In this document: piece by piece, positions 11,676 through 24,200 of the stretch
Numbering within the stretch: the first letter of the stretch is position 1
Layout of the letters: every line of letters starts with the position of its first letter
Source: Desmodesmus armatus
Taxonomy: Eukaryota; Chlorophyta; Chlorophyceae; Sphaeropleales; Scenedesmaceae
Length of the DNA: 64,000 nucleotides
Direction: 5' to 3'
Assembly (NCBI GenBank): GCA_007449985.2
Contig: VIIQ02000004.1
Coordinates: 496,001 to 560,000 of the forward strand
Program-made: the position numbers and the translations under genes
The notes under the pieces: generated by a model
Databases searched by the model: none
What the model saw: only the letters and a program-made list of their open reading frames with translations
Told to the model about the DNA's origin: nothing

Positions 11676-12208
11676 TCACTGTTGCTTTGCAGGTGCTAGC
11701 TCCTCGGTCAACTTCGTCCTTGTGACTGTCAGGGTGATCTTCAGGGAGCTAGGTGCTGGTGAGGGAGAGGACTTGGCTTGGGCTTGGGGATGGGGATGGG
11801 GGCTTGGGGAGGGGGAGGGAGGTTTTGGAGAGGGACTGGGGGTTTGGGGGAGGGGGAGGGAGGTGTTGGAGAGGGACTGGGGGGTTTGGGGGAGGGGGAG
11901 GGAGGTGTGGGCTGGGTGACGGGGGCTTCGGGGAAGGGGAGGGGAGTGTAGGAGAGGGGGAAAAGGGTGGTGGAGAGGGCTGGGGGGTTTTGGGGAAGGT
12001 GAGGGTGAGGGACTTGACACAGCCGCTGCAGGGCAAGAGTTGCACGATGCCTGGCAAAGGTTGCCGCTGATGATGGCTGTGTTGGAACATCCGGGCCAAC
12101 TGGTCCAGCCACACTTGACAGAGCCGCACAGGGTGTTGGATGGTTGAGTGTCCTGGCAGGATGGGGGCTGGCTGGTTATGGCTGGCGGGACGCGGGTGGC
12201 AGGGTCTC
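11676..12208 (-). other. Terminal exon: ShKT-like Cys module plus Ser-Pro-rich tail
   Basis: One frame reads SCQDTQPSNTLCG, then a W..PGC segment and LCQASCNSC. Its six-plus cysteines are spaced like an ShKT domain. It is followed by about 90 residues rich in SPSPSP and KPPSP units, the hydroxyproline-type motif of chlorophyte wall and matrix proteins. The stop is at 11676-11678. The plus strand of this exon is an almost pure G/GA tract. The acceptor near 12208 does not join the previous exon in this frame without one extra base, so a missed micro-exon or a base error is likely. Confidence 0.5.
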
Positions 12209-15200
12209 CTGCAGAGCACAATGATCACAAGCAAAGTGGGTTGCGCCGTAAAATGGGTTGTACTGTAAGATTCTGACCTCAACCGGCCAGGGTGTGTGGC
12301 CAGCTGGTGTGCGTCAGCCCCCCACCCCCACCCTCGTAACTTGACCAACTGGGTGTTCCCAACAAACAGCTGTGCCCTGGCTGCGCAGATCAGGGAAAGC
12401 TTATGGCAGGTTTGGTTGCGCAGCAAGCTTTGTGAGCACGCAGGCTGCAATTTCTCCACTTACCGGCAAAGGACAGAAGAACTTGTCCGCACAGTTCATG
12501 TTTGTGCCACTGGCAGTGACAATGTACTTGAGGTCATACCAGCGAATCTGGTGCAACACAACAACAGCACACAGCGACAAGTTAGTGCTGCAGTAACATG
12601 GACCAAGTGTTCCTCTTGATAAATTGAAACATCCAGGACATACAATGACTCAATACATCACACACCAGGGTTGTCTATCTGATGGCAGGGAATGCCACAA
12701 ACATGGCAATCTCAAGCAGGAAAGGTTATAGTGCAGGGCTGTACTGTTGTTGTGAGTAGCACGTAGCTTTACCAAAGCCTGCAGGTGTGCTGTTGGTGAT
12801 AGCAGGTTGACATCATGTTGCACTGTGCTGCCAAAGACAGCAGGTGTTGAAGGCCTTCACCCAAGTCTGGCCCAGTTTTGAATCATGCTGTCCTTACTTG
12901 CCATCGACCTTTGCCCACCCCTGTTTGCAATTTCGCCCAGCTTTCCCTGCATGCTGATGGTGCGGCAACTCACCTCTTCTTCGATGTACATTCCATCCCT
13001 TTGGAAGCTGTCAGAGTAAGGTGCCGAGGTGCTGCCAGGGTCAGTGAGCTTCAGATGCAGGCAGTTGTTCGAGTCAACAAAGTAGTTGTTGCCGCCACTC
13101 CTCAGCAAGGCGTCCCTGCTGCTGACAGGGGCCAGGGCAGGTTCGTCCTGGCAGGAGGCCCAGTCAAAGGTCTTAGCCACAGTGAACGTTGTGCCTGCAA
13201 CAGCGAGCATCAAACGTCAGGTGTGCTGCGTTGCGAGATAAGGCAACATAATAGAGTAGCCTCGTTTGTGGGGCCCCTCAAGCAATGGCTTGTACGTGGG
13301 GTTGAGGACGCCGGGCGGGTTTTCAACTCCCCGTTTGAACCCTTCATCACCTGCCACGGCATGTACCCTACCTGCTGGCCAGCAAGAGGTCCAGTAAACC
13401 CACTTCTGCCTTGGCACGTTGAAAAGGACGAGCTCTAGGCGCTTGGGGGCGTGGTATGCTGTTGTGGTGGTGTTCCACACCGTGTACCAGCCGTAAGGCC
13501 CTGCATACCAAAGATGCAGCACGGTGCAGCAAAATGCAATTTGACAGAGGACGGTCAAGTAGGTTGGATCAAAGGAAGGAACATACGAACATGCAAGTTC
13601 CATGTTTTGCACACTACGGCATCTCCACAAATCATTTCAGTGAATCAGAAGGCCCTTCTGAGGCGACCTCGGCTCACAGAGTAGTACATCTGTCAAACAC
13701 ACCTCAACAACTGGCACAGTATAATGCCTAGCCCTACTGTCTCTGTAGCGCCCAACCAGTGCAACACTTGGTGGCTGTTGTGTCTCGTCAACCCCCCCCC
13801 CCCCCCCATCGGGTCAGTTAGCCTGCACGGTCTTCAGCGCAACAGGCCAGGCCCAGCCGCATTTTTGTGTATCTTGCCCTCCTTACCTGTCATTCCAGTT
13901 GTGCCCTCTGTCTTGGTCATGACCACCTGCTTGCTGACATCACCAAACTGGCTGACGTATCCAATGCGAGTAATATCTTCCCCGTCAAAGGAACCTGTCA
14001 GACCACCACACGGAAAACAATTGCAGCAGCAACAGCGAATGCAATCACAGTGAGACTGTGCTGCAGTTCAAATGCCTGTTGGAGGCAGCCATGCATTTCA
14101 TGCGCACTCCCTGAGAACATTTCCTGTGATCCCAGCAATGCTGCCAAAAAAAACAGCCCGGCAGGGGCCCTGTGTACATAGTCTTGGTAGTGCAGCTGCA
14201 CGTCTGATGCTCTGCCATCCAGCCACTTTCTCCCTCCCTTTGTCACCCACCCACCCACCCACTCACAACCGCAAACTCACCCACTGTGAACTGGGCCCCA
14301 TCTGCTGCCTTCACTCTCATTTCCAGCCTTGCAGCCACCTCATTTGCAGGCATGGGGTTGACCCAGATTGGCCCATACTCCCCGCCAAATAGAGGCTCCT
14401 TCCAGCTGTTGACATTGTCCAACTTCCACCAGTCAGGGAAGCTGGTGATGAGGTAGGGACCCACAGGCTTTGTGGGTGCCACATGGCGCACGACACTACC
14501 GTCCTGATCCAGCCTGCATTTGGCACGTATGCGAGAACATGCAGGTGTTGCAGTGCACATGGCTAGCAATGCCACGTTGGTGTCTTGAGAGATTTTGGTG
14601 CAACATGATGCAGGGCAACACGAATGCCAGGGGTGTGGTGTGGTTGCGTGATCGTGAGTGGGGACATAACTGCTGTGATACAGAGCCTGCACCCTGACTC
14701 CACTGGTCAGTGTTGTGGAGGGGAGTCTGTTGAGTCTTACTGACAGCCACCGCCGCATATTGCTCCTGTCACCCTATACAGAAAGACTGCATGTTTGAGC
14801 TGTGAGCAACTGAGGTCGGTTGGCATGCCCTATTGGCATGCCCGACTGGCATGCCCTACTAGCCACAACAGCCATGTTCCCGGCTGGCATGTTGCCAACG
14901 GCTGGATGCTTCAGCCTGTGACACGCACCAGTTGAAATACCAGGAAGCTCCCCGATAGGTCTGATCCACCCTGAAGAAGGCACCTCCTGTGCACTTGCCG
15001 TTGGCGCAGGTGCCATAGTCGCAGTTGATGCAACGGATCCCCTTAGTCACCATCATGGTCTTGTCTGCACATCAAGACAGCAGTGGCGAGTGAGCATTGG
15101 ATCACAGCTTTGCTGTGAGTATCAGGAAGATCCTTTTGCTGTGCATGTAAGGAGCATACGAGTCCTGTTGCTGTGAGCTGTCTAGTGAAAGGGGGCGTTC

Positions 15201-18195
15201 TATCTGTGCATCAAGCCACTGCGCCACAAGGCGTCAAGCACCGCAACAAGAATGCCAGGCTGGCGTGGCCAGCAACAATCAACGCTGTGCATTTATGCAC
15301 ATGTACACAGCCCAGGACCCCTACATCAGCTCGCCAGCACACCCAGCGAGCAATTTGCAACATTGACTCAACACACACAAGCCACACCAAGCTTGCAAAG
15401 CCACGCCCCTTGCAAAGTACAGGTTACAGCCTCCAGGCACACCATGTAAAGTAAGTCTGGCTGCAACCGACAACTGTTAGTAACCCACCTGGCTTGAACT
15501 GATCGGAGTGTGACAGCATGCGGAAGGCATGTGGGGTCTGTGAGTACCACCAGTCTGCAGGGTTGCTGCTGTACTGCTTGTACTTGTAGTTCTCGAATGT
15601 CACGTTGGACAGGAGGGTGGTGGTCATGGTGTCATAGAACTCAAAGCCCTGCACGGAAAAACACATGCCATGCTGAGTCAGCACATGTCAGGCAGGTAGA
15701 CACACACCATGTTATGCAGCAATTGTCATGCTGCCACCTCGCGCAGCCTCCCAGTGTGATACCATACTCTCAACCTGTGTCACATCCTCTCAGCCACCAC
15801 CACTCTTCCACACCATGGACCAACACTCAAGAAAGCCAGCACAGGCAGGCCCTCTATGAGAAGCAAAGCTACTAGAGAGCCATGCACTCACCAAGCACAA
15901 AATCACAGGAAAAAAAGCCACAGGTTCCTCTTGATTCCCAATTTCTACATGGAAAAATGGTAACACAAAAAAGTGCCTGAGCCGGCAGCAAGATCAGCAC
16001 AAGCCGTACCTTAACTGGCCAGCTGCTCCAATAGTACTCCTGAGAGCCTGCACCTGAGTTCCAGGGCCAGTTTGACCAGCCGTTGACCGTGTTGTCGGTG
16101 TTGATCTTGATGTGTGCGTTAGTCATCCAGCTCTGGCCCAGGAATGTGGCACCTCGGGTGACATCAAATGCATTGAGCCCCTTGACCTCGATGACATTGC
16201 CCCTGCACATGTGCAACAGGTGTGACATGCCATATGGATGTCAGTCGTTAGGGGGAGGCAAAGCCCGTGCTGCAACGTTCGCAAGCCGTGGTGGGAAACT
16301 GGGCCCCTGTCTCTGTCACCAGTGCCAACTCCACTACACTCTCTTCTCCCTCTGGTCTGTAATGGGAACAACCATGTTGCCTATGTACTGTTGCACCCTC
16401 AATGGTAGGTGCTGACAGGTGAGCTGAACTGAGGCAAGTAATATGTCTGCTGGCGCCGTCTGTGACATCTCAACTTATGTGTGCTGAATTATGCTCAGCT
16501 CACCAGGACATCACTGCCACGTTTGCAAGTGCCACTGTGGTATCCTCCAGCAAGATGAGGCCTTCGGCAGTGTCATCGGCAGTCCTGCAAACACACACGT
16601 ACGTCATGGGTTGACTAACCTTGTCGGACTATGTTTGTATGCCTGCTAAGACTGCTTGCATGTGACTCCCTTGTATTCCATATCTTCAACAGATGCACCA
16701 ACTGGTGACAGTACCAAACATGCACAGCGCTGCTGTACTACCGCCTTACGGATGCATCATACACTGTCTGTATGCAGTGCCACGGCATGCACTTGGTCAA
16801 GGGTGGATTTGTGTGGCACCATGTAAAGGTTGGATTGTCACCAGGGTTTCCAAGGCACTCCGTGCTGGCACCGTATCACCCGTGGTATCTTGCCTGACAC
16901 CATCGCCCTTGAACAGTGATCACTCCGTTTTCGCGTTGCATCCAACACACTCGCCAAGTTGGTGATGTATGCACACACATATGACTGACGTGGTTCAACA
17001 CAACATTGCCAGTTGCAAAGCTTACCTGGTGTTCCTTGCGCTGTTGATCCAGCAGTCATCATTGGCTCCGTTTACGCCGGCAGGCCAGTTGGGGTCGGGG
17101 CACAGCATGCTCTGAATGCTGCCACGGCCGTTGTTGTAGAACAGCTACAGGCAGGACACACGGCAGCATCACGACGAGCAGTTGCAGTTACAGGCAGTGG
17201 CTCAAACAAAGTGTGCTGATGTCTGATGATGATGTCTGAATGATTCAGAGCCTGTGGGCCCTTCTGGGGATGCTTGTAGCATGCGCTGCATTGCCATGTT
17301 GAGTGTCGATATGTCGCACAGTAAGCTAGGCTTGGTAAGTAAGCTTGAAGCTAGGCAAATAAGCTATACTAGGCTGGTAAGCAACTGTGCTAGTGGAGAC
17401 CGTGCTGTGAACACATGGCGTGAACAGCCACTACTGACAGTATCACAGCATCTGGGGCATCTTGACAACTGCACTGTTCACTACATGTTTGCATGACCAG
17501 TGATTGACAACGTCCCAGCTGACCCATCCCGCTTTATGCAGTGCAGCGATGCCGCACCTTGACCACGCCATCGCTGGGATCCCGCTTTTCAAATTAAAGG
17601 GCTTAGCGTGGGCTCTGGGCAGCTGGGCGGGTCTGGCTGACCTACAAGCCTCGTAACGGCCATCATCAATGATGGTGCCACGTAGTCCGACAAAGCAGCC
17701 CGGTGAGGGCTCGGCGGCACAGCCACGGGGCAGCACAGCTCCAAAGGGCCTCAAAAACGGCGACAGCAGCAGGCATGGTGCAGAGGGAGCGAACGCAGGG
17801 ACCCACCCTGCAGCTGCAGCAGTTCACCCTGTGACCACACGGGCCCGGGCTGCCAAAGCCAGCCAATCTGCGGCTGGTGCGGGCGCTCAGCAGACATCTG
17901 ACGTCCAGCTGCAGCGCTCTCAGGACCAGGGCAGGGCAGGACAGCAGCAGCAGCAGCAGCAAACCCTGCCAGGACAGCGGCCCCCAGGCTCAGCCAGCAG
18001 TACTGGGTCCCAGGCCAGGGCTGCCGCTGGCAAGGCCGCCAGGATGGCAGTTCTGATGAACCCTCTCGAGCAGCAGCAGCAGCAGCAGCGACAGGGGCAG
18101 CCTCGGGGCGGATCTAAGTCGCACCAGCAGCAATCACACACTGCCCGCACGCAGCAGCAGGATCAGCAGCAACCACAGCTCCCACCGCAGCAGTC

Positions 18196-18232
<37 letters not shown>

Positions 18233-21200
18233 CAACCAAGCAACGCAGCCCAGCAGCAGCAGGAGCAGCAGGAGGTGCCGCCGGAGCAGCAGCAGCAAGA
18301 GGAAGGGTCCCCTCCCACAGACCCTACGCAGCCTCTACTCCCCTTGGACAGCTCCGCCTCCCCGGCTCAGCTATTGCAGCAGCTGCAGGAGCGATTCAAG
18401 GCTTTGGAGCAGCTTGGCCGCCAGGTGCAGGAGGGTCCCCAGGGTCAGGACCCTACAGTGCAGCAGTATCTGCAGGAGACGTCAGCTGTCAGCTTGCTGA
18501 TGAGCGGCCTTATCCAGCGCAACATTACGATGTGTGCGATAGTGACAGGGGACACCCTGGCTCTTCAGGAAGACACTAGGGGTCTGCAGCAGCGACTGCA
18601 GCGGCTTGAGCGGGCGGTAGCGCAGCGAAGCAGTGGGGGCAGCACGCCCGCTGATGCAGCCGCGGTGGCTGGGCTTGTCACCCAGGTGGAGCAGCTGGGT
18701 GCCACAACAGAGCAGCTGGGGGTGGCAGTGCGCGGGGTGCGTAACGACGCCAAGACAGCCCTGGGTTACCTGCAGAAGGCCGGCCTCCACAGCGGCGACT
18801 CTGCCCAGCAGCTGCAGGACGCCGCAGACAAGGGTGCGCAGGCCTTTATGCAGCAGGCGCAACTCAAGCGGGATGTGAAAGCCCTGCAGCGCACCATCAA
18901 GGAGCTTCAGGAGGACCAGCAGCGGCTGCGTACTCAGCAAGCTGCCCAGGGTGCTGTCGGCGCTTGGGCGCCAGCTGGCTGGCACCCCGACCGGGTGGGT
19001 GAGGCCCTTGCTGCTGCTGGCACCATCAGCAAGGGCAGCATCCTGTCTGTGGCAGTTGTCTATGCTCCGAAGGGTCCGGGCGGCAGCTCAGGCGGGGCGG
19101 GCTCCGGGGCAGGGGTTGGCAGCAGCGGCGGCAGGGCACAACACAGTGCAGCTGGCGAGCAGCACAGGGGGAGCGGGGCAGCAGCAGCAGCGGCTGGAGG
19201 TGGTAGGCCAGGGGACCAGCCCCCTGGTGGGGCCTCTGGCCGGCGGCCCATGGCTCTGTACAAGATCCTGCTGAGGAGCAAGGAGCTTGAGTTCACAGTG
19301 CTGGGTGGCCGCACCCGCACGAGCCTCGCCTACCAGCGCCAGCCGGTGTATGTGGAGAAGCTGCTCAATGAGGAGGAGAAAGCACAGCGGCGGGCCATGA
19401 CGCCCACAGCCAAGGATTTGAAGGCCCGGGGTGTCAGGGTGCGCTGGTCAGGGGCTGTTCTGGAAAAGGAGGTGCGGGGCCCTAGCGGGCGCTCGTACTG
19501 GGAGCGGGTGCAGCTGGCACGGGAGCCCCGCTCCCCTAGGGGCGCAGGTGCAGCGGCAGCAGCAGCAGCGGCGGGGGATGAGTTTGCGGGCCTGGATGCA
19601 GACGCGTATTGACCAGCCCTGATGCACAGGCCACTGATATCCAGCTTCTAGTGCAGAATGTGGGGGGTATGGCAGCAGCTAGAATTCCTAGTGCGGTGGA
19701 GCAGCACCTTGACTGTGATGTGTACGGGTTTGTTGAGACTATGTTGACGAGTGACACGGTGGGTGATGTAGAGGGCCTCTTGCCTGGGTATGATGTCTAT
19801 CACTGTGTTAGGCCACGGCCTGCCCGTGGCAGGCCCCATGGGGGCGTGACAGTGTATGTCAGAAGGGATTCCCCTATCAGTCTGGGGGCTGGGCTTCGTG
19901 TTGCGAGTGACCCTGCAGCGGGGATCGTGTGGTTGGTGGTGCCGGCGTTCCGGTTCACAGTCGCAGTGTGTTACTTCAGCCCCCCCGGTTCAGCGGTGTA
20001 TGCTTCAGGGGTGGTTGACCCTGACCCCTTGGCTGCTTTGTTTGCTGGGTTGCGTGAGGCTGAGGCCAGGGGGGACAAGCATCTGGTGCTGGGTGATCTA
20101 AATGTCCGCCTGGGCACCCTCAGTTGTGACGTCCCGAGCAATATGGCAGTACCCCCCGGCCTCAGTGACCCCTCTGTGTTGCCCACAATACATCACCTGC
20201 GCTGTGTCCCTCCTCAAAGGAGCTCTATGGACCTGTCGGTACCCAACCGGTCGCGAGCGGTGGAGTTCCTTGGGGGTTTGTTTGCTGTGTCTTCTGTTGT
20301 GCTCAATGGTAGGGCGCCGGGGGATCAGGATGGTGAGTTCACTTGTGTATCTAACCCACTGTCTGCTGGTTCTGTTGGCGCTAGTGTGGTAGACTTGGCG
20401 TGCGCTTCCACCTCCCTGTATGGCTTGGTGGAGTCTTTTCGGGTGCTGCCGTTCAAGCCGTCTGCCTCCAAAGATCACTGTGGCCTGTATGTGTCAATCA
20501 CTGATTTGCCAAGGCGTTGTTATGAGGTTCCGCGCAGGGGGAGGAGGGGCCGGGTGTATCGTCCGACTCCTGGCTCAGGGTACACTGGTGCTCTCTTGCG
20601 GCGCGAGGGCTTTTTTCATACCATGCTGCAAGCTTGGCAGTCTGGTGATGTCCCTGTTGAGGATGCTCTCCAGCAATTTACAGAACAGCTTATGTTGTGT
20701 GCTGGGGGGGACAGGAGCGTCCAAGACCGGGGCGTGCAGCCTACGGGAAGGGACCAGCCCTGGTATGATGCAGAGTGTCGGCGCCTGTCGCGGGAGTTGG
20801 ATGTGGCATGGGGTGCATGGCACGAGAGCCGAGGGATGGTCTATGGGGCTCACAATGGCTGCCCGGCTGCACGGCAGGCCCTTGAGGCTGCGCGCCGTGA
20901 GTACAAGCGCTGCTGTAAGCGCAAAAAGAGGGAGCATGAGATGCGGGTCCAGGTTGATATGTTGGAAACATATTTTGGCCACACCCAGAAGGATTACTGG
21001 AGGGCCTTTTTTGGTGGACAGCCCCCGCAAACACCGCTGACAGATGTGGCAGCTTGGACAGGGTACTTTCGGGATCTTCTGGGGAGGGTACCTGAGCCTC
21101 AGTCCTTGGGCGCAGAGGAGGTGGCTCTCAAACACCAGTTGTATGCGGCAGCCCCTAGGGGTGCCCCAGCTGCCATGGCTGCGCTCAATGAGCCTGTCTC

Positions 21201-24200
21201 ATATGCTGAGGTACAACAGTGTATGGCTCTGCCGACAGGCAAAGCCCCTGATTCACAGGGTCTGACGGGTGAGCTGTTGAGGCTGGCATGTGCTCCTGTC
21301 CGAGAGGGTGGCTCTGGGGGCGACGCAGCGCCTGCTTCCCCTGTTGTGGTCGAGTGTGCGCAGTGGTTGTTGCAGGCCATGCTCTCATGTGCATGTGTAC
21401 CAGAGGTTATGCGCACCAGCAAGTTGGTTCCGGTGCCGAAGTCCCTTAGCCCTGCTGCCTTGGCGGTAAGGGACCAGTACAGAGGGATTTCTGTGTCGCA
21501 TGTATTCTCTCGCCTGTTGGAGCGTCTCATGAATCAGCGTTTTGAGCGGCTGGCATCCCTGCTCTCTCTTCGTGCCCCTACTCAGTGTGGTTTCAGGCCT
21601 GGGTATGGTACACTTGATGCACTCTTCACGCTCAACCACCTCATCAGTGTGGCCCGGCATCAGCGGCGGCGTTTGTATGTGGTGTTTGTTGATTTTAAGA
21701 AGGCTTTTGATACGGTGAGGCGAGACCTCTTGCTTGAGCGGTGTCGCGAATTGGGAGTGCATGGTCCCTTCATGGACATGCTGATCTCCATGTATGACCG
21801 TGTTTGCTGTCAGGTGGCCGTTAATGGTGAGCTGGGTGAGGTTTTCACCACAGCCTCTGGCACCAAGCAGGGTAGCGAGCTTAGCCCTCTCTTGTTTGGC
21901 TTGTTCATAGAGCTCTTGCATTACATGTTCAGGCATAAGCTGCCAGGGGCAGGGCCGGTGCTTAGTGGGCTGCATGTGCCAGATGTCATGTATGCTGATG
22001 ACGTTGGTCTCCTGAGCTTTGAGCAGGGCGAATTGCAGGAGCTTGTTGATGTGTTGAGTGTGTTCTGCCACCTGTTTGGGATGGAGGTGAATCTTGCCCC
22101 GCACAAGACTTGTGCCGTTTGTTTCCGCCAGCGGGGCATGAAGGTGCCGGCAGGGTTCCGTCTTGTGTATCGAGGGCGCGAGATTGCGCGGCAAAGTGAG
22201 TACGTCTATTTGGGTGTGCGCGTGCATGAGACCCGTGGGCTTCTGGGCGCCTCTGATGCTCTGGCGGTGTCTGGCAGCAAGGCAATGCATGCCATGCTGA
22301 CCCGTTGTCGCCGCTCCTGTTTGACTCAGTTTGACATCAAGTGCAGAATGTTCGATATACTTGTTGAGCCAGTCCTTTCGTATGCATCTCACATATGGGG
22401 ACCCGCGATATTTGCTAAGCGCCTGCAGAACACGCCTTACGATACCCAGGCCGAGAAGGTACACACATCGTTCTTGCGCATCACGACTGGGTCTATCAAA
22501 GGCATTGCCACTGATGTCGTGTACAGGGACATGCATCGTCGACCCATTATGTATCACTGGGTGGTGCTGGCTGCGCGATGGTGGACAAAGTTGTCTGATG
22601 CTCGTGACGATCAGCCGAGATCCCTGGCGGGGTGTGTGTGGCGTGAGGATGTAGCGCTTGCACTTGCAGGTTGTCGGGAGTGTTGGTCCTCTTGTTTCCT
22701 GCAAACTATGTGCTCGTTGCAGTTGCTTGCTGGTGACTGGCGGCAGCAGTCGCTTGACTGGGTGATGCAACAGAGGTGGGAGGAGTCTGCAGTGCAGGCC
22801 GCGCTGGCTGCCCTATTCAGGGCCCGGTGGCGAGGTCTCACCCAAGGTGACCCGCGTTCCGCCCCTTCTATCGGCATTCACAAGCTTACACATCATGCAT
22901 GGGTCTACCCGCTAGATCCTGGCTTCAATCCCTTCTCAAGGGACGATGCGCCTCCGCATATCAAGTTGTGCCTGCCCTTTGATGTAGCGCGTAACCTTGC
23001 CCAGTTGCGTATTGGTTCAGCCCACCTTGAAATAGAACAGGGACGTAAGCGAAGGGTCTCTGTGCCCCGTGCTGACCGCCTGTGTCGAGTGTGTTGTGGA
23101 GAGGATGCTACCCTGGCCCACCGCCAAGCTGTACTGGCAAGGACAAGAACTAGTCGTAATGTGGAAGACTTGAAGCACTTCCTGTTGGAGTGCCCTGTTT
23201 ACGATGATTTGCGCGCCGCTTGCCCGGCCTTCCCCCTGTCTGATGCTGTGGTACTGGACGACCCTGAATGTGTGCGATCAGTGTTTCAACATGGAGAGCA
23301 GTCTGCGTTGGCATACACTCTGTACAAGATGAAAGTGCGCCGGGCGCGCCTTCTTGGGCTGACTTTGGGCATCTGACCTGACAAGGGGTATTTCTTGGTG
23401 CTGCTGCATGCTGGATCCTAGCTGTTTGCTTCCCACTTCTGTACAAGGTTGTCGTGTTGCCTCAGGATGTCAATGAAGTCTCCTTTGCTGTCTTGCTTTG
23501 AATCAGGCTACTATCTGGTGTAGGTGGTGCAAACCACTGACGGGGATCGGGGTTTTTCCCCACCTTAGTGTTTCAACCGGTTCAACCCTGGCAGGCAATG
23601 CCATTGATGTGTGGCGAATGTGTCTGCGTGTAACATTTTCTTCCCCAAATATCATACCGCCAAAGTATATGCCGCCTGCAAAGAAATATACGACGGAAGT
23701 GTATGTGCGTATCTGCATTTGTACCAATACCGCAAAGTTGCTTGCAAAGTCGTCGCATCCGCTGCTGACAGCACATCACATGCAAGCTCGAAGGCATTCA
23801 CTTCAGAGGGGAAAGGGGCGCACCTCCATGCTCCCAGTTGTAACCAGTGGAGTGGACAGAGTTGCCCTTGAAAAGGATGAACGGGCGCTGGCTGGGGTCA
23901 AAGGGTTTACCGCTGTTGGGGCCGCTGGTCTTCTTCAGGGTTTTGTGTTCCTTGATAGGGCGGGGGGCATGGGGGAAGCTGAAGCCAGCAAAACCGCCTG
24001 AGGCGGCGTTGTTGGTCCTGCACAGCAAGTGAGCAGCATGCGTGGTGAGCGAGAATGGTTGTGTAGTATCAGTATTTTCATCAGTACGCATGCACCGCAT
24101 CTTGCGTGCATGTTTGCACTGACGCAGCAGTAGGCCATGTCTGTTTGTCTGCCATTATTGGCAAAAAGACCTGCACGGCCTGCAGCTGTTTCAAACTGAG

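Larger units (their letters stand above)
17669..23570 (+). mobile_element. LINE-2: second L1-type retrotransposon, antisense within the G8-domain gene
   Basis: Two overlapping ORFs on the plus strand (17669-19612 and 19582/19609-23376) are flanked on both sides by minus-strand exons of the same host gene, 23574-23675 and 17026-17144. The protein sequences differ clearly from LINE-1, so it is a separate family. The 3' UTR is at most about 200 bp, with a CGGGG-TTTTT-CCCC hairpin near 23557-23570. No poly(A) or obvious target-site duplication was found. The 5' border is uncertain because a host-like coding stretch on the minus strand appears to overlap the ORF1 start. Confidence 0.8.

Noticed and set aside
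13793..13807. Poly-C run (also near 25961, 27691, 34746, 46870) as a possible functional element
   Set aside because: Simple homopolymers in introns, common in this genome and prone to length error.
21385..22770. 461-codon open frame on the minus strand
   Set aside because: It lies exactly opposite the LINE-2 reverse transcriptase and has no family motif; it is an antisense shadow.
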